Part shown: positions 13,820-22,465 of the stretch, piece by piece
How positions within the stretch are numbered: position 1 is the stretch's first letter
Layout: the number at the start of each line of letters is the position of its first letter
DNA from: Sphingomonadales bacterium
GTDB lineage: Bacteria; Pseudomonadota; Alphaproteobacteria; Sphingomonadales; Sphingomonadaceae
NCBI GenBank assembly: GCA_016714795.1
Contig: JADKCA010000004.1
Location: forward strand, 186,001 to 250,000
Length of the DNA stretch: 64,000 nt
Direction of reading: 5' to 3'
Program-made: the position numbers and the translations under genes
Notes under the pieces: generated by a model
The model's input: the letters and a program-made list of their open reading frames with translations, nothing else
The model's database searches: none
Told to the model about the DNA's origin: nothing

Positions 13820-14652
13820 ACCCGCTTGATTTCACCGGAAAGACCGTGCTCGTCACCGGCGGTGGTGTAGGCATTGGTCGCGGCATTGCCGATGCGTTTG
13901 CCGATGCAGGCGCGAACCTGATCATCGCGGAAATTGACGCGGAGCGGGCCGCCGCAGTGCAGGCCGCGCATCCCACCGCCACCGTCATCACCTGCGACGT
14001 GCTCGACAGGGCAACCCCCGCGCGACTGGCCGACGTGGTGCAGGAAAAGGCGGGCAAGCTCGACATATTGGTCAATAATGTCGGCCATTTCGTCCATGCC
14101 CTCCCCTTCTCGATGCTGTCGGGCGATCAGGTGGACGAGATCCTCGACACAAATATCGGCCAGTTGCTGCGGATGACGGCGGCAATGATTCCGCTGTTGC
14201 GCGAAGCAGCACCGGGCAGCTCGATCATCAACGTCACCTCGATCGAGGCCTATCGCGGCATCCCCTATTGCACTGTCTATGCCGCAGCCAAGGCGGGGAT
14301 TGCGGGCTTTACCAAAAGCCTTGCGCTTGAACTCGCGCCCGTCGGCATCCGCGTGAACGACATTGCACCGGAGACGACCGACACACCGCAGGTCGCGCTC
14401 GACATCATGATCCCGCCGGAAAACCGTGCGAACATGGACAAATGGATTCCGCTTGGCCGCTTTGGCACGCCCGCAGATTGTGCCGGGGCCGCGCTCTATC
14501 TGGCCAGCCCGCTGGCCAGTTGGGTGACGGGCACCGCAATCCATGTCGATGGCGGCGCGCTGGCAGCGGCGGGCTGGATTCAGACACCCACGGGGGAATG
14601 GACCAATGTGCCAATGGTGAGCGGCAATGGCCTGAAGATTCCCGGGCAATGA
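13816..14652 (+). CDS. SDR family oxidoreductase
   Basis: 278 residues. Cofactor loop GGGVGIG, NNVGH, Ser in NVTSI, and active-site YAAAK. The segment between the active site and the C-terminus includes APETTDTPQVALD, and the C-terminal part is slightly longer than usual, ending in a Pro/Gly-rich tail after HVDGGALAAAGWIQTP. It starts inside the stop of the previous SDR (ATGA) and its own stop overlaps the next start (ATGA), so the three are translated as a block. Sequence differs clearly from the neighbouring SDRs, which argues for sequential steps rather than a recent duplication. Confidence 0.88.
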   Translation: MNPLDFTGKTVLVTGGGVGIGRGIADAFADAGANLIIAEIDAERAAAVQAAHPTATVITCDVLDRATPARLADVVQEKAGKLDILVNNVGHFVHALPFSMLSGDQVDEILDTNIGQLLRMTAAMIPLLREAAPGSSIINVTSIEAYRGIPYCTVYAAAKAGIAGFTKSLALELAPVGIRVNDIAPETTDTPQVALDIMIPPENRANMDKWIPLGRFGTPADCAGAALYLASPLASWVTGTAIHVDGGALAAAGWIQTPTGEWTNVPMVSGNGLKIPGQ

Positions 14653-15071
14653 GCGCTGATCTCGCCGCACTGCGGCACACGGCGGAGCTTTACGCCGTGG
14701 GGGCCGACCGCAAGGACAAGGCGCTGTGGCGTCAGGTGCTGGCACAAGATTGCGTGATTGAAGGGCCGGGATTTTCGGTAACCGGATGCGAGGCCAATCT
14801 GAGTTCGCTCGATGCGCTGGGCGAGATGTTCCGCGCAACCCAGCACCGCGTCCATCAGGTTGTGGCGACCATCACCGGCGATACGGCCATGGGCGAGACC
14901 TATTCAACTGCCGAGCATCTGCTCAACGATACTGACATGATCCTCGTCTGGGCGATCCGTTATCAGGACAGCTGGCGGCGCGAGGCCGATGGCTGGCGCT
15001 TCACCGCACGACGGCTGATCGTCGATTGGGAAGAGACACGCCCTGTGTCGCGCCCCGGCGCGGCAGCGTGA
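14649..15071 (+). CDS. SnoaL/NTF2-like fold protein
   Basis: 140 residues beginning at ATG 14649, which overlaps the stop of the SDR before it. The pattern LAALRHTAELYAVGADRKDKALWRQVLAQDCVIEGP matches the cone-shaped NTF2-like fold (nuclear transport factor 2/SnoaL), as found in ring-opening isomerases, dehydratases and limonene-epoxide-hydrolase relatives. A conserved HRVHQVVATITGD strand follows. Placement between SDR genes supports an isomerase, dehydratase or accessory role in the same pathway. It ends in a GTGA overlap with the following SDR. Catalytic residues cannot be assigned confidently. Confidence 0.8.
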   Translation: MSADLAALRHTAELYAVGADRKDKALWRQVLAQDCVIEGPGFSVTGCEANLSSLDALGEMFRATQHRVHQVVATITGDTAMGETYSTAEHLLNDTDMILVWAIRYQDSWRREADGWRFTARRLIVDWEETRPVSRPGAAA

Positions 15072-15904
15072 ACGCGCTCGGCGGCAAGACGGCATTGATC
15101 ACCGGCGCGACCGGGGCGATTGCTACGGCCTCTGCCATCGCACTGGCCCGCGATGGCGCGCATGTGGTGCTGATGGGGCGGCGGGCCGAAGGCCTTGCCG
15201 CGTGCGTCGCCGCCATTCGCACCTCCGTGCCGGATGCCAAGCTCGACACCGTGACGGGAGACGGGCTGGACGAATCGGCCGTGAAGGCTGCGCTGGCTCA
15301 TGCGCATGGTCTGGAGGGGCATCTGGACATCATCGTCTCCACAGTAGGCGGGGGCGGGTTCAAGCCGCTGCTGATGCTGGAGGCGCAGGAGATGCGCGCC
15401 GAATTTGAAGCGAATACGATGAGCGCCTTCCTCGCGATTCGCCATGGCGCACCGCTGATGGAACGGGGCGGCTCGATCATCTGCATTTCATCGACGGCCG
15501 CCACGATGCCCTTCGGCTATCTGGCCACTTATCATGTGGGCAAGGCCGCGCTGGAAGCGCTGGTGCGCGCCGCAGCGGAAGAGCTGGGATCGGCGGGCAT
15601 CCGCGTCAACGCCGTGCGCCCCGGCATGACGCGCGCGCGCGACACGGCGGCGATGTTTGACAGCCCCGATGTGATCGCCACATTCATGCTTGAATATCCG
15701 CTGGGGCGGCTGGGCGAACCGGCAGACATTGCCGGCGCGGTGCGCTTTCTGGCCGGGCAGGACAGCGGCTGGATGACGGGACAGAGTTTTGCCGTGGATG
15801 GCGGCAACGAATTGCGGCGCAACCCCGATCTGACGCCGATGGTGCAAGCCATGCTGGGGGCAGAGACGGTCAAGGCGCTCAAGGCAGGAAAGGAACCCAA
15901 ATAA
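15068..15904 (+). CDS. SDR family oxidoreductase
   Basis: 278 residues from GTG 15068, which overlaps the previous stop (GTGA). The dinucleotide loop reads TGATGAIAT, so the third Gly of GxxxGxG is Ala, an unusual but tolerated variant. Ser in ISSTAAT and the active-site YHVGK are present; the C-terminal VDGGNELRRNPDL is typical of this SDR group. Its stop TAA shares one base with the ATG of the next gene. The substrate is unknown; part of the catabolic operon. Confidence 0.86.
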   Translation: MNALGGKTALITGATGAIATASAIALARDGAHVVLMGRRAEGLAACVAAIRTSVPDAKLDTVTGDGLDESAVKAALAHAHGLEGHLDIIVSTVGGGGFKPLLMLEAQEMRAEFEANTMSAFLAIRHGAPLMERGGSIICISSTAATMPFGYLATYHVGKAALEALVRAAAEELGSAGIRVNAVRPGMTRARDTAAMFDSPDVIATFMLEYPLGRLGEPADIAGAVRFLAGQDSGWMTGQSFAVDGGNELRRNPDLTPMVQAMLGAETVKALKAGKEPK

Positions 15905-16803
15905 TGAAAATTCTGGTGGTTGGAGGAACTGGCGCACTGGGCGGACATGCCGCGATCTATCTCGCGTCCAAGGGCCATGACGTCACCGTGGGCGGACGCA
16001 ATCCCGCGCATCCTGATACACCGATGGCGGACATGCCATTCCTGCAAGGTGATTATGTTGCGTGCGATTATACCGCAGACCGGCTCAAGGGCTTTGACTG
16101 GGTTGTGTTTGCCGCGGGCAATGATCCCCGCCATGTGCCACCTGGCAGCGATTTCGAGGCCTTCCTGTTCAAGGCGAACCATGAAGCCGTCCCCGCCTTT
16201 TTCGCGGCCTGTCGTGAAGCCGGCGTGAAGCGCGCGATCCAGCTGGGCAGCTATTATCATCAGGCCGCGCCGCATCTGCTGGAGGGCAACAGCTATATCC
16301 GTTCGCGCAAGGCGGCGTGCGAAGGCGCGCGTGGGGAAGGCCGCCCCGGCTTTGACGTGATCAGCGTCAACGCGCCCTTCATGGTCGGTTCCGTCCCCGG
16401 CCTGCCAAGCGCGATCTTTGCGCCTTATACGCAATGGGCGCAGGGCCTGATCCCGATCCCGCATTTCGGCCCGGCAGGCGGCACCAACTTCATGTCCTTC
16501 CAGTCACTCTCCGAAGCGATTGAAGGCGCATTGGAACGCGGCGTGCCCGGCACCGCCTATCTCGTGGGTGATGAGGATTTGAGCTTCACCCAATATTTCC
16601 AGCTCTTCTTCGATGCTGTGGGCAGCGACGCGAAGCTGGAAGAGCGCGACGAGGAAAATCCGCTGCTGCCAGACATTGCGATTCCGCAGGGTCGTGGCAA
16701 TTGGGTGCGCGTCAATCCGGACCCGGCGGAGGTCGCACTGCTCGGTTATCGCCGCACCGATGTGGCCAACGCCGTCAAGGAGGTGGTGGCGCAGTTTTCC
16801 TGA
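15904..16803 (+). CDS. NAD-dependent epimerase/dehydratase-like (extended SDR/NmrA-like) protein
   Basis: 299 residues with an N-terminal Rossmann motif GGTGALGG typical of extended or atypical SDRs and a following basic GGRN segment suggesting NADP(H). The expected YxxxK is not clean: the nearest sequence is SYIRSRK, so catalysis may use another arrangement, or the protein may bind cofactor in a sensor-like way. The C-terminal half (GLIPIPHFGPAGGTNFMSFQSLSEAIEGAL) is like 3-beta-HSD/NAD-dependent epimerases. It is joined to the previous SDR by a TAATG overlap and is 34 bases from the next gene. Confidence 0.78.
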   Translation: MKILVVGGTGALGGHAAIYLASKGHDVTVGGRNPAHPDTPMADMPFLQGDYVACDYTADRLKGFDWVVFAAGNDPRHVPPGSDFEAFLFKANHEAVPAFFAACREAGVKRAIQLGSYYHQAAPHLLEGNSYIRSRKAACEGARGEGRPGFDVISVNAPFMVGSVPGLPSAIFAPYTQWAQGLIPIPHFGPAGGTNFMSFQSLSEAIEGALERGVPGTAYLVGDEDLSFTQYFQLFFDAVGSDAKLEERDEENPLLPDIAIPQGRGNWVRVNPDPAEVALLGYRRTDVANAVKEVVAQFS

Positions 16804-16837
16804 GCAAGAGCGGAAATACCATGAGGAGAGGCCAGCG

Positions 16838-17968
16838 ATGAAATTCTCGATCATCTATGAAGCGCAGATGGTGGATACCAGCCGCGCCAACGAGCAGGCG
16901 GTGTTCCACCAGATCGTCGAACAGTCCAGATTCGCCGAGGAAATGGGGTTCGACTGCATCTGGTGCGTGGAACATACTGCGTTGACCCAATATGCGCACA
17001 TGTCTGCGCCAGAGACTGTGCTGGCCTTCATTGCCGGGGCAACGAGCCGCATCCATGTCGGCCATGGCGTTGTCTGCCTGCCGCCTGCCATGAACCATCC
17101 GGTCAAGGTGGCGGAACGCATCGCCACGCTCGACATCCTCTCCAAAGGCCGCCTGCACTTCGGTGTGGGCAAAGGCGGCACCCAGCAAGAGGCGGGGACG
17201 TTCGGCTATGACCTGAACGAACTGGGGCCGATGATTGACGAATCCATGTATCTGATCCCCAAGATCATGGTGCAGGATGAGATCGAGCATCACGGCCAGT
17301 ACATCACCATCCCCAAGCGCCCGATCCACCCCAAGCCCTATCAGGACCCGCACCCCCCCATGTACATGGCATGCACGCGGGAGGCGACGCTGCTGGCGGC
17401 GGGCGGGCGCGGCATCGGCGCCTTGGTGCTGGGCTTTTCAGGGCCGGACGAGATCGCCAAGAAGAACGCCATTTATCGCGAGGCGTTCCGCACCCGCAAG
17501 GCAGAGGATCAGGTGGGCTTCCGCCCGACCGAGCATCTCGCAGCGTTGTGCGCCGCAACCGTGCTCGATGATCGCGAAAAGGCGCGCAAGATCGGCCTGC
17601 GCGGCCAGCGCTTCTTCGCGGAATCGATCGCCTATTGGTATCAGGGCGGGCCGAAACCAACCGTGGATGACGATCTGAGCGCCGAGGACCATGCGGCTGT
17701 TCTGGAGCAGGGCAAGAAGGCGACCATCGCCTATCTCTCCGAAGAGGCAATCCCGGTGGGGGACGAACATTTGTCCAACTATACCATCGCGCAGGATGCC
17801 TATGGCACGCCCGATGACTGCATCCGCTATGTCCAGCGCCTGAAGGATGCAGGTGCGGATGAAATCCTCTTCATGTTCCAGATGGGCGGCATTCCGCACG
17901 ATGTGATCATGGAAACGATCCGCAACATTGGTGAAAAGGTGATCCCGCATTTTCGGGGTGAAGCGTGA
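16838..17968 (+). CDS. LLM class flavin-dependent oxidoreductase
   Basis: 376 residues from ATG 16838, behind a GAGGAGAGG sequence. Bacterial-luciferase-like TIM-barrel features: MKFSIIYEAQ, the FAEEMGFDCIWCVEHTA strand/helix, ATSRIHVGHGVVCLPPAMNHPVKVAERIATLD and GRLHFGVGKGG. These enzymes use reduced flavin supplied by a separate reductase for monooxygenation (or F420 in some groups). No flavin reductase is encoded nearby. In this operon it is the only oxygen-using enzyme, so it may carry out the committing oxygenation or Baeyer-Villiger-type step; this is inference. Confidence 0.87.
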   Translation: MKFSIIYEAQMVDTSRANEQAVFHQIVEQSRFAEEMGFDCIWCVEHTALTQYAHMSAPETVLAFIAGATSRIHVGHGVVCLPPAMNHPVKVAERIATLDILSKGRLHFGVGKGGTQQEAGTFGYDLNELGPMIDESMYLIPKIMVQDEIEHHGQYITIPKRPIHPKPYQDPHPPMYMACTREATLLAAGGRGIGALVLGFSGPDEIAKKNAIYREAFRTRKAEDQVGFRPTEHLAALCAATVLDDREKARKIGLRGQRFFAESIAYWYQGGPKPTVDDDLSAEDHAAVLEQGKKATIAYLSEEAIPVGDEHLSNYTIAQDAYGTPDDCIRYVQRLKDAGADEILFMFQMGGIPHDVIMETIRNIGEKVIPHFRGEA

Positions 17969-17974
17969 CAGGGA

Positions 17975-18793
17975 ATGACTGACATGAACAGATTGCAGGG
18001 CCGCGCGGCCATCGTAACCGGTGCGGGACGCGGGATTGGCAAGGCGATTGTCGAGCGTCTGGCGGCGGAAGGCGCGCAAGTGGCGGCGCTCGACATGAAT
18101 CTGGCGGATGCACAAGCCAGCGGCGCGGCACTCGCCATCCAGTGCAATGTGGCGGATTCGGCTTCGGTCGCTGCCGCTGTCGCACAGGCCCGCGCGGCGT
18201 TCGGACGGCTGGACATCGCCGTCAGCAATGCCGGCATTGGCCAGGCCGCCAAGGATGGTTCCGAGCAATTTTATGGCGCCATGGCGCAGCGCAATGCGGA
18301 GCTGGCCGAAAAGGGCAGTTCGGACGTGATCGTTGATCAGCTGATCCATATGGAAGATGAGGGCTGGGCCGCCGTGCTGGCGGTCAACATCAACGGGCCG
18401 TTTTTTGTCGCGCGCGAATTTGCCCGCGTGCTGGCGAAGGACGGCAATCCGGGAAGCATCATCACGATCAGTTCCACCAGCGCGCAATCGGGCGAAGGTT
18501 CGCCGCATTATGTGACAAGCAAGGCGGCGGTGATCGGCCTCACCCGGCAGCTCGCCCGCGAACTTGCCCCGCGCAAGATCCGCGTCAACGCCGTTGCCCC
18601 CGGCCCCACCAACACCCCGATCATGCAGGGCATCCCCGACGATTGGATCAAGTCGATGGAGGCGAGCGTGCCATTGGGCCGCATGGCAGACCCTTCGGAA
18701 GTGGCGGCGGCTGTTGCGTTCCTTGCCAGCGATGATGCCAGTTTCGTGACCGGATCGGTGCTGGTGGCCAATGGGGGCAGCTATAATTTCTGA
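17975..18793 (+). CDS. SDR family oxidoreductase
   Basis: 272 residues. TGAGRGIG loop, NAGIG, Ser in ISSTSAQ and YVTSK. Compared with standard SDRs there is an insert of about 25 residues after NAGIGQAAKDG (SEQFYGAMAQRNAELAEKG) before the dimer helix, which may close over a bulky or CoA-linked substrate. It begins six bases after the LLM gene stop and ends nine bases before the next SDR. The Lys/Tyr pair is intact, so it is probably an active dehydrogenase. Confidence 0.87.
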   Translation: MTDMNRLQGRAAIVTGAGRGIGKAIVERLAAEGAQVAALDMNLADAQASGAALAIQCNVADSASVAAAVAQARAAFGRLDIAVSNAGIGQAAKDGSEQFYGAMAQRNAELAEKGSSDVIVDQLIHMEDEGWAAVLAVNINGPFFVAREFARVLAKDGNPGSIITISSTSAQSGEGSPHYVTSKAAVIGLTRQLARELAPRKIRVNAVAPGPTNTPIMQGIPDDWIKSMEASVPLGRMADPSEVAAAVAFLASDDASFVTGSVLVANGGSYNF

Positions 18794-18802
18794 GGTGACA
18801 GC

Positions 18803-19585
18803 ATGACCCCATCTCTTGCCCCCGCGCTCGGACAGCCCGGCACCGGTGTGATCCTGACCGGTGGCGCATCCGGCATCGCGCTGGCTTCCGCCCGGGCGCT
18901 GGCTGCGGTGGGCCGCCCGGTTGCGCTGTGGGACATTCATGGCGCAAAGGCCGTGGCCGAAGCAGCGGCCATCGCCGATGAATTTGGCGTGGCCACATTC
19001 GGCATTGCCATCGATCTGACCGACGCGTCCGTTTATGACGCCGCGATTGCGCAAAGCCGCGCCGCCATTGGCACGCTGGGCGGGCTGCTCCATGCGGCGG
19101 GGATCGTGGATACCGGCTCTCTGGAAGGCATTACCGAGGACAGCTGGGCGGCTGGCATCAACACGCACCTGCGCCCGCTCGCCTTGCTCACCAAGGCGCT
19201 GCTGCCCGATTTTCAGTCCCATCCCGGCTCTGCGATTGTCGGCATCTCATCCATCAACGCCACGCTGGGCAATGCCGTGAACCCGATCTATTCGGCGGCA
19301 AAGTCCGGCATGCTGGGGCTTGTCCGGTCGCTGGCGGACCGGCTGGGGCCGGATGGCATCCGCATCAATGCGGTTTCGCCGGGCCAGATTCTCACGCCCA
19401 TGCTTCAGCCCACAGTGGACCTGCTGCCGCCCGGCGCGTTCGAACGGCGCATCCTGCTGGGCCGTCTCGGCGCGGCAGACGAGATTGCGCGCGCGGTGCG
19501 CTATCTGCTTTCCGAAGAGGCAAGCTACATCACGGCGGCAGAGCTAGTGGTGGATGGCGGCAATATCAGCTCGCAACGCATGTAA
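18803..19585 (+). CDS. SDR family oxidoreductase
   Basis: 260 residues, ATG 18803 with GAGGTGAC upstream. TGGASGIAL loop, Ser in ISSINAT and YSAAK active site, C-terminal LVVDGGNISSQRM. This is the fifth SDR in 6.5 kb and the last gene before a 73-base gap with an operator-like sequence. The N-terminal Pro-rich extension (TPSLAPALGQPGTG) is unusual but short. It is probably the terminal dehydrogenase of the operon; the substrate cannot be deduced. Confidence 0.86.
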   Translation: MTPSLAPALGQPGTGVILTGGASGIALASARALAAVGRPVALWDIHGAKAVAEAAAIADEFGVATFGIAIDLTDASVYDAAIAQSRAAIGTLGGLLHAAGIVDTGSLEGITEDSWAAGINTHLRPLALLTKALLPDFQSHPGSAIVGISSINATLGNAVNPIYSAAKSGMLGLVRSLADRLGPDGIRINAVSPGQILTPMLQPTVDLLPPGAFERRILLGRLGAADEIARAVRYLLSEEASYITAAELVVDGGNISSQRM

Positions 19586-19596
19586 CCCGAATCGAC

Positions 19597-19613
19597 TTGA
19601 CGGAAACGTAAAC
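19597..19613 (+). promoter_or_regulatory. Operator-like motif upstream of acyl-CoA dehydrogenase
   Basis: TTGACGGAAACGTAAAC lies 46 bases before the acyl-CoA dehydrogenase start. It resembles the ACGTAAACGT-type sites bound by MerR-family regulators of branched-chain and fatty acid breakdown (LiuR-like). A similar sequence (TGACGTTGACAAAC) lies in the divergent promoter region at 12984-12997. The regulator assignment is inference; no such regulator gene is in the window. Confidence 0.35.
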
Positions 19614-19658
19614 TTCGCGCTTTGACCGTCTCATCCATTGTTGATGAGAGGAATGATC

Positions 19659-20813
19659 ATGTCACTCGATGCCCTGAGCCGCACCTGCTATTCAGAAGAC
19701 CATGAAGCCTTCCGCGCGACCGTGCGCCAGTTCGTGGCGAAGGAGCTGGAGCCCAATGCCAACAAATGGGACGAAGATGGCCTGATTCCGCACGACGTCT
19801 GGCCGAAGGCGGGCGAGCTGGGCTTGCTGTGCCCCACAGTTCCGGAAGAATATGGCGGGCTGGGCCTCGACTTCGCGTACAACGCCATCATCAACGAAGA
19901 AATCGGCTATGGCACCGATGTGGCGACGGGCTTTTCGCTCCAGTCCGACATTGTGGCCAATTACATCATCCAATACGGCTCTGAAGAGCAGAAGAAGCAA
20001 TGGCTGCCCAAGATGGTCACCGGCGAAATCGTCACCGCCATCGCCATGACCGAGCCGGGCACCGGCTCCGATCTTCAGGGGTTGAAGACCACCGCGAAGA
20101 AGGATGGCAATCATTATGTCATCAACGGCAGCAAGACCTACATCACCAATGGCCAGAATGCCGATCTGATTCTGGTGTGCTGCAAGACCGATACCGACAT
20201 CCAGCCCGCGTGGAAGGGCGTTTCCATCGTGCTGGTGGAAGCGGATCGCGAAGGTTTCAAGCGCGGCCGCAACCTCGACAAGGTGGGTCTCGACGCTGCC
20301 GACACGTCCGAGCTCTTCTTCGAAGATGTACGCGTGCCGATCACCAACTGCCTGGGCAATGAAGGCCAGGGCTTCATCTATCTGATGAGCGAATTGCCGC
20401 AGGAGCGCCTGAGCATCGCCGTGGGCGCGCAGACTGCCTCGCAGCGCGCATTTGACCAGACCTGCACGTTCGTGCGCGACCGCAAGGCGTTCGGCAAGCC
20501 GATCATGGACTTCCAGAACACCCGCTTCGTGCTGGCCGATCTCAAAACCAAGCTGCAAGTTGGCTGGGCGCATCTGGATTGGGCGATTGCCCGCCATGTG
20601 AAGAAGGAGCTGACCCCGGTCGAAGCCTCTGCCGCGAAGCTGTGGCACACCGAATTGCAGGGTGAGATCATGGACAAGTGCCTGCAGCTGCATGGTGGTG
20701 CCGGCTTCATGAACGAATATCCGATCGCCAAGCAGTGGCGTGGTGCCCGTGTGACGCGCATTTTTGGCGGCACGAGCGAGATCATGAAGGAGCTCATCGG
20801 CCGAAGCCTTTGA
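19659..20813 (+). CDS. Acyl-CoA dehydrogenase
   Basis: 384 residues from ATG 19659, seven bases after GAGAGGA. FAD-dependent acyl-CoA dehydrogenase with the AMTEPGTGSDLQGL and ITNGQNADLIL signatures and the C-terminal GGAGFMNEYPIAK. The position used as catalytic base in short/medium-chain enzymes (xxEGT) is Gly here (RIFGGTSEIMKE), as in isovaleryl- and long-chain acyl-CoA dehydrogenases. Those place the catalytic Glu in helix G, and a matching Glu (about 249, in LPQERLS) is present. The enzyme therefore probably acts on branched or long acyl-CoA. It follows the SDR/LLM cluster and may perform its beta-oxidation step. It has its own upstream gap and could be separately transcribed. Confidence 0.9.
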   Translation: MSLDALSRTCYSEDHEAFRATVRQFVAKELEPNANKWDEDGLIPHDVWPKAGELGLLCPTVPEEYGGLGLDFAYNAIINEEIGYGTDVATGFSLQSDIVANYIIQYGSEEQKKQWLPKMVTGEIVTAIAMTEPGTGSDLQGLKTTAKKDGNHYVINGSKTYITNGQNADLILVCCKTDTDIQPAWKGVSIVLVEADREGFKRGRNLDKVGLDAADTSELFFEDVRVPITNCLGNEGQGFIYLMSELPQERLSIAVGAQTASQRAFDQTCTFVRDRKAFGKPIMDFQNTRFVLADLKTKLQVGWAHLDWAIARHVKKELTPVEASAAKLWHTELQGEIMDKCLQLHGGAGFMNEYPIAKQWRGARVTRIFGGTSEIMKELIGRSL

Positions 20814-20957
20814 TCCTCACCCGATTCGGTCCGCGTCCGCACAGGCCGTCGCGGACCGTTCCGGTTTGATTCGTTTCGCAAATCTTTGTGATTGATGGTA
20901 TAGAAGGGTTCGCGTGGGGGCGCGGCCTGTGCCTCCGTGCGTGAAAAGCGGAGCCCG

Positions 20958-21524
20958 ATGACCGTGACCGACAGCCTGACTTCACGCCATGATCTGGATT
21001 GCTTGACCGATGGTCAACGCGACTGTCTGCGCCTTGTCATGCTGCATCTGTCGTCCAAGGAAATCGCCAGAACCCTCGGAATTTCGCCGCATACGGTCGA
21101 TCAGCGCCTGCGTGTCGCGGTGCGCAACCTGGGCGTTTCCAGCCGGTTTGAAGCCGCCCGCCTGCTCGCCATGCGCGGCGAGGCAGAGGCCGCCCTCCCA
21201 TATCAATCATTGATATACCAGCGACCGGACCTTCCCCAGTCCCCTGCGAATCAGCAACCTCCCTCTTATTCGGCAACCGGAAGAGCCGAGGCGCAGGAAA
21301 CGGAATCATCGCTGGAACTCAATGCCACAACGGCAGTTTTCCCGCTCCCCGATCCAGCGCGTCAGCGAGGCCTTAAATGGCTGCTTCCGACAGTCACGGG
21401 AGATGACGTCAATGATTTGAGCCCTTCAGAACGAGTTCTGGCCGTCATCCTGATCGCCCTCGGTTCGCTCATGGCCTTTGGAACATTCCTCTCTGGCCTC
21501 GATGCGCTTTCAAGACTGATCTAG
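20958..21524 (+). CDS. LuxR-type HTH protein with C-terminal membrane segment
   Basis: 188 residues from ATG 20958 (a GTG seven codons upstream is possible). Residues ~16-75 form a LuxR/GerE helix-turn-helix (LTDGQRDCLRLVMLHLSSKEIARTLG, ISPHTVDQRLRVAVRNLG). A low-complexity linker follows, and the last ~30 residues are a single membrane helix (LAVILIALGSLMAFGTFLSG). There is no sensory PAS, receiver or autoinducer domain. A DNA-binding head tethered to the inner membrane recalls ToxR-like layouts. It is likely to regulate nearby genes, but this is inference. Confidence 0.85.
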   Translation: MTVTDSLTSRHDLDCLTDGQRDCLRLVMLHLSSKEIARTLGISPHTVDQRLRVAVRNLGVSSRFEAARLLAMRGEAEAALPYQSLIYQRPDLPQSPANQQPPSYSATGRAEAQETESSLELNATTAVFPLPDPARQRGLKWLLPTVTGDDVNDLSPSERVLAVILIALGSLMAFGTFLSGLDALSRLI

Positions 21525-21622
21525 CTTTCGAACTCTGCGCAATTCAGCTTTTTACGCACTCACATTTCAGCACTTTTTCCAACCATTTTCACGGACCCAT
21601 TCGGGGCCGAAGGGAGACTCTT

Positions 21623-21964
21623 ATGCTCAACGATCGCCTTGCCGCTGCACAGGATGTGGCCGCCCGCCTGTTCGCTCTCGAAGAAGCCATCGACGCCGCT
21701 CTGGCCAAAGCTGGTGAACTCACCGTATCTCTGCCTGCCGCGCGAAGCCGCGCGAAGCTCTCTGCGGTGGTTGGTCAGGAAGCCATTACCGAAGTCGCCA
21801 CCGCGCTTCAGGTGCTGGCGCAGGCGCGCCACCATGCCGTGCAGGCGCACCATCATCTGGCCGACACGCAGGTCCGCATGGGCCTCAAGGCCTATGGCAT
21901 GGGCAGCCTGACCAAGCTTCTGCCCGAAGCCGAGGAAAAGCAGCACCTCAAGGTCGTTGCCTGA
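21623..21964 (+). CDS. Hypothetical helical protein
   Basis: 113 residues, ATG 21623 with AAGGGAGA upstream. Ala/Leu/Gln-rich and probably all alpha-helical, with a His cluster (ARHHAVQAHHHLADTQ) and a C-terminal MGLKAYGMGSLTKLLPEAEE. No signal peptide, Cys pair or leader-peptide pattern. No family recognised. It stands 98 bases after the LuxR-HTH gene on the same strand and could be its target or partner. The His cluster might bind metal, but nothing else supports that. Confidence 0.7.
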   Translation: MLNDRLAAAQDVAARLFALEEAIDAALAKAGELTVSLPAARSRAKLSAVVGQEAITEVATALQVLAQARHHAVQAHHHLADTQVRMGLKAYGMGSLTKLLPEAEEKQHLKVVA

Positions 21965-22024
21965 GGTGTCTGGCCTGCCCGGAGTCGCCAGACTGTGCAT
22001 CAGACTTCAACCTGATTGAACGCT

Positions 22025-22465
22025 ATGTACTGGGCAGGCCTGTTCTTCCTCGCATTGATCCTCGCCAGCGTCACCTTCGTGGCGCTGCGCGGAACCCGGT
22101 GGGAGCGGCTGGGGATGGCGATTGTCTTCGCCGGCTCGCTCGCCACTTTTGCTGTTGCTTTGGTGTTCGGCCGGAACTGGTCGAACACGCTATATTCCGT
22201 GCTGGCCATTGATCTGGCGGCCCTGCTTGCCTTTGGCTTCATCGCGTTGAGGAGTGACCGATTTTGGCCATTATGGGTAACCGGAATGCAGCTCGCGCAG
22301 CTGACCACGCATATGGCGCGGATGGCAGACCCGGCGATCGTGCGGCGAGCCTACGAGGCCGGACAGGGCGTCTGGTCCTGGCTCCAGATCCTGGTCATCG
22401 TACTCGCCACCTGGCACCTGCATCGACGGATGGGCAAAACAGCGCCCGAGAATCGGAAATCCTGA
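22025..22465 (+). CDS. Small multi-pass membrane protein
   Basis: 146 residues from ATG 22025 with about four membrane helices: AGLFFLALILASVTFVAL, AIVFAGSLATFAVALVF, VLAIDLAALLAFGFIAL and WSWLQILVIVLATW. A charged loop HMARMADPAIVRRAYEAGQG precedes the last helix. No family recognised. Its stop lies inside the first possible codons of the RadC-like gene (CTGA), suggesting coupled translation. No start signal stands out, so the exact N-terminus is uncertain. Confidence 0.7.
   Translation: MYWAGLFFLALILASVTFVALRGTRWERLGMAIVFAGSLATFAVALVFGRNWSNTLYSVLAIDLAALLAFGFIALRSDRFWPLWVTGMQLAQLTTHMARMADPAIVRRAYEAGQGVWSWLQILVIVLATWHLHRRMGKTAPENRKS

Noticed and set aside
19692..20693. 333-residue minus-strand open frame over acyl-CoA dehydrogenase
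   Set aside because: Shadow of a complete acyl-CoA dehydrogenase; no start signal.
21623..21964. 113-residue protein as NHLP peptide precursor
   Set aside because: No nitrile-hydratase or Nif11 leader pattern and no double-Gly cleavage site, and it is 2 kb away from the exporter operon on the other strand.
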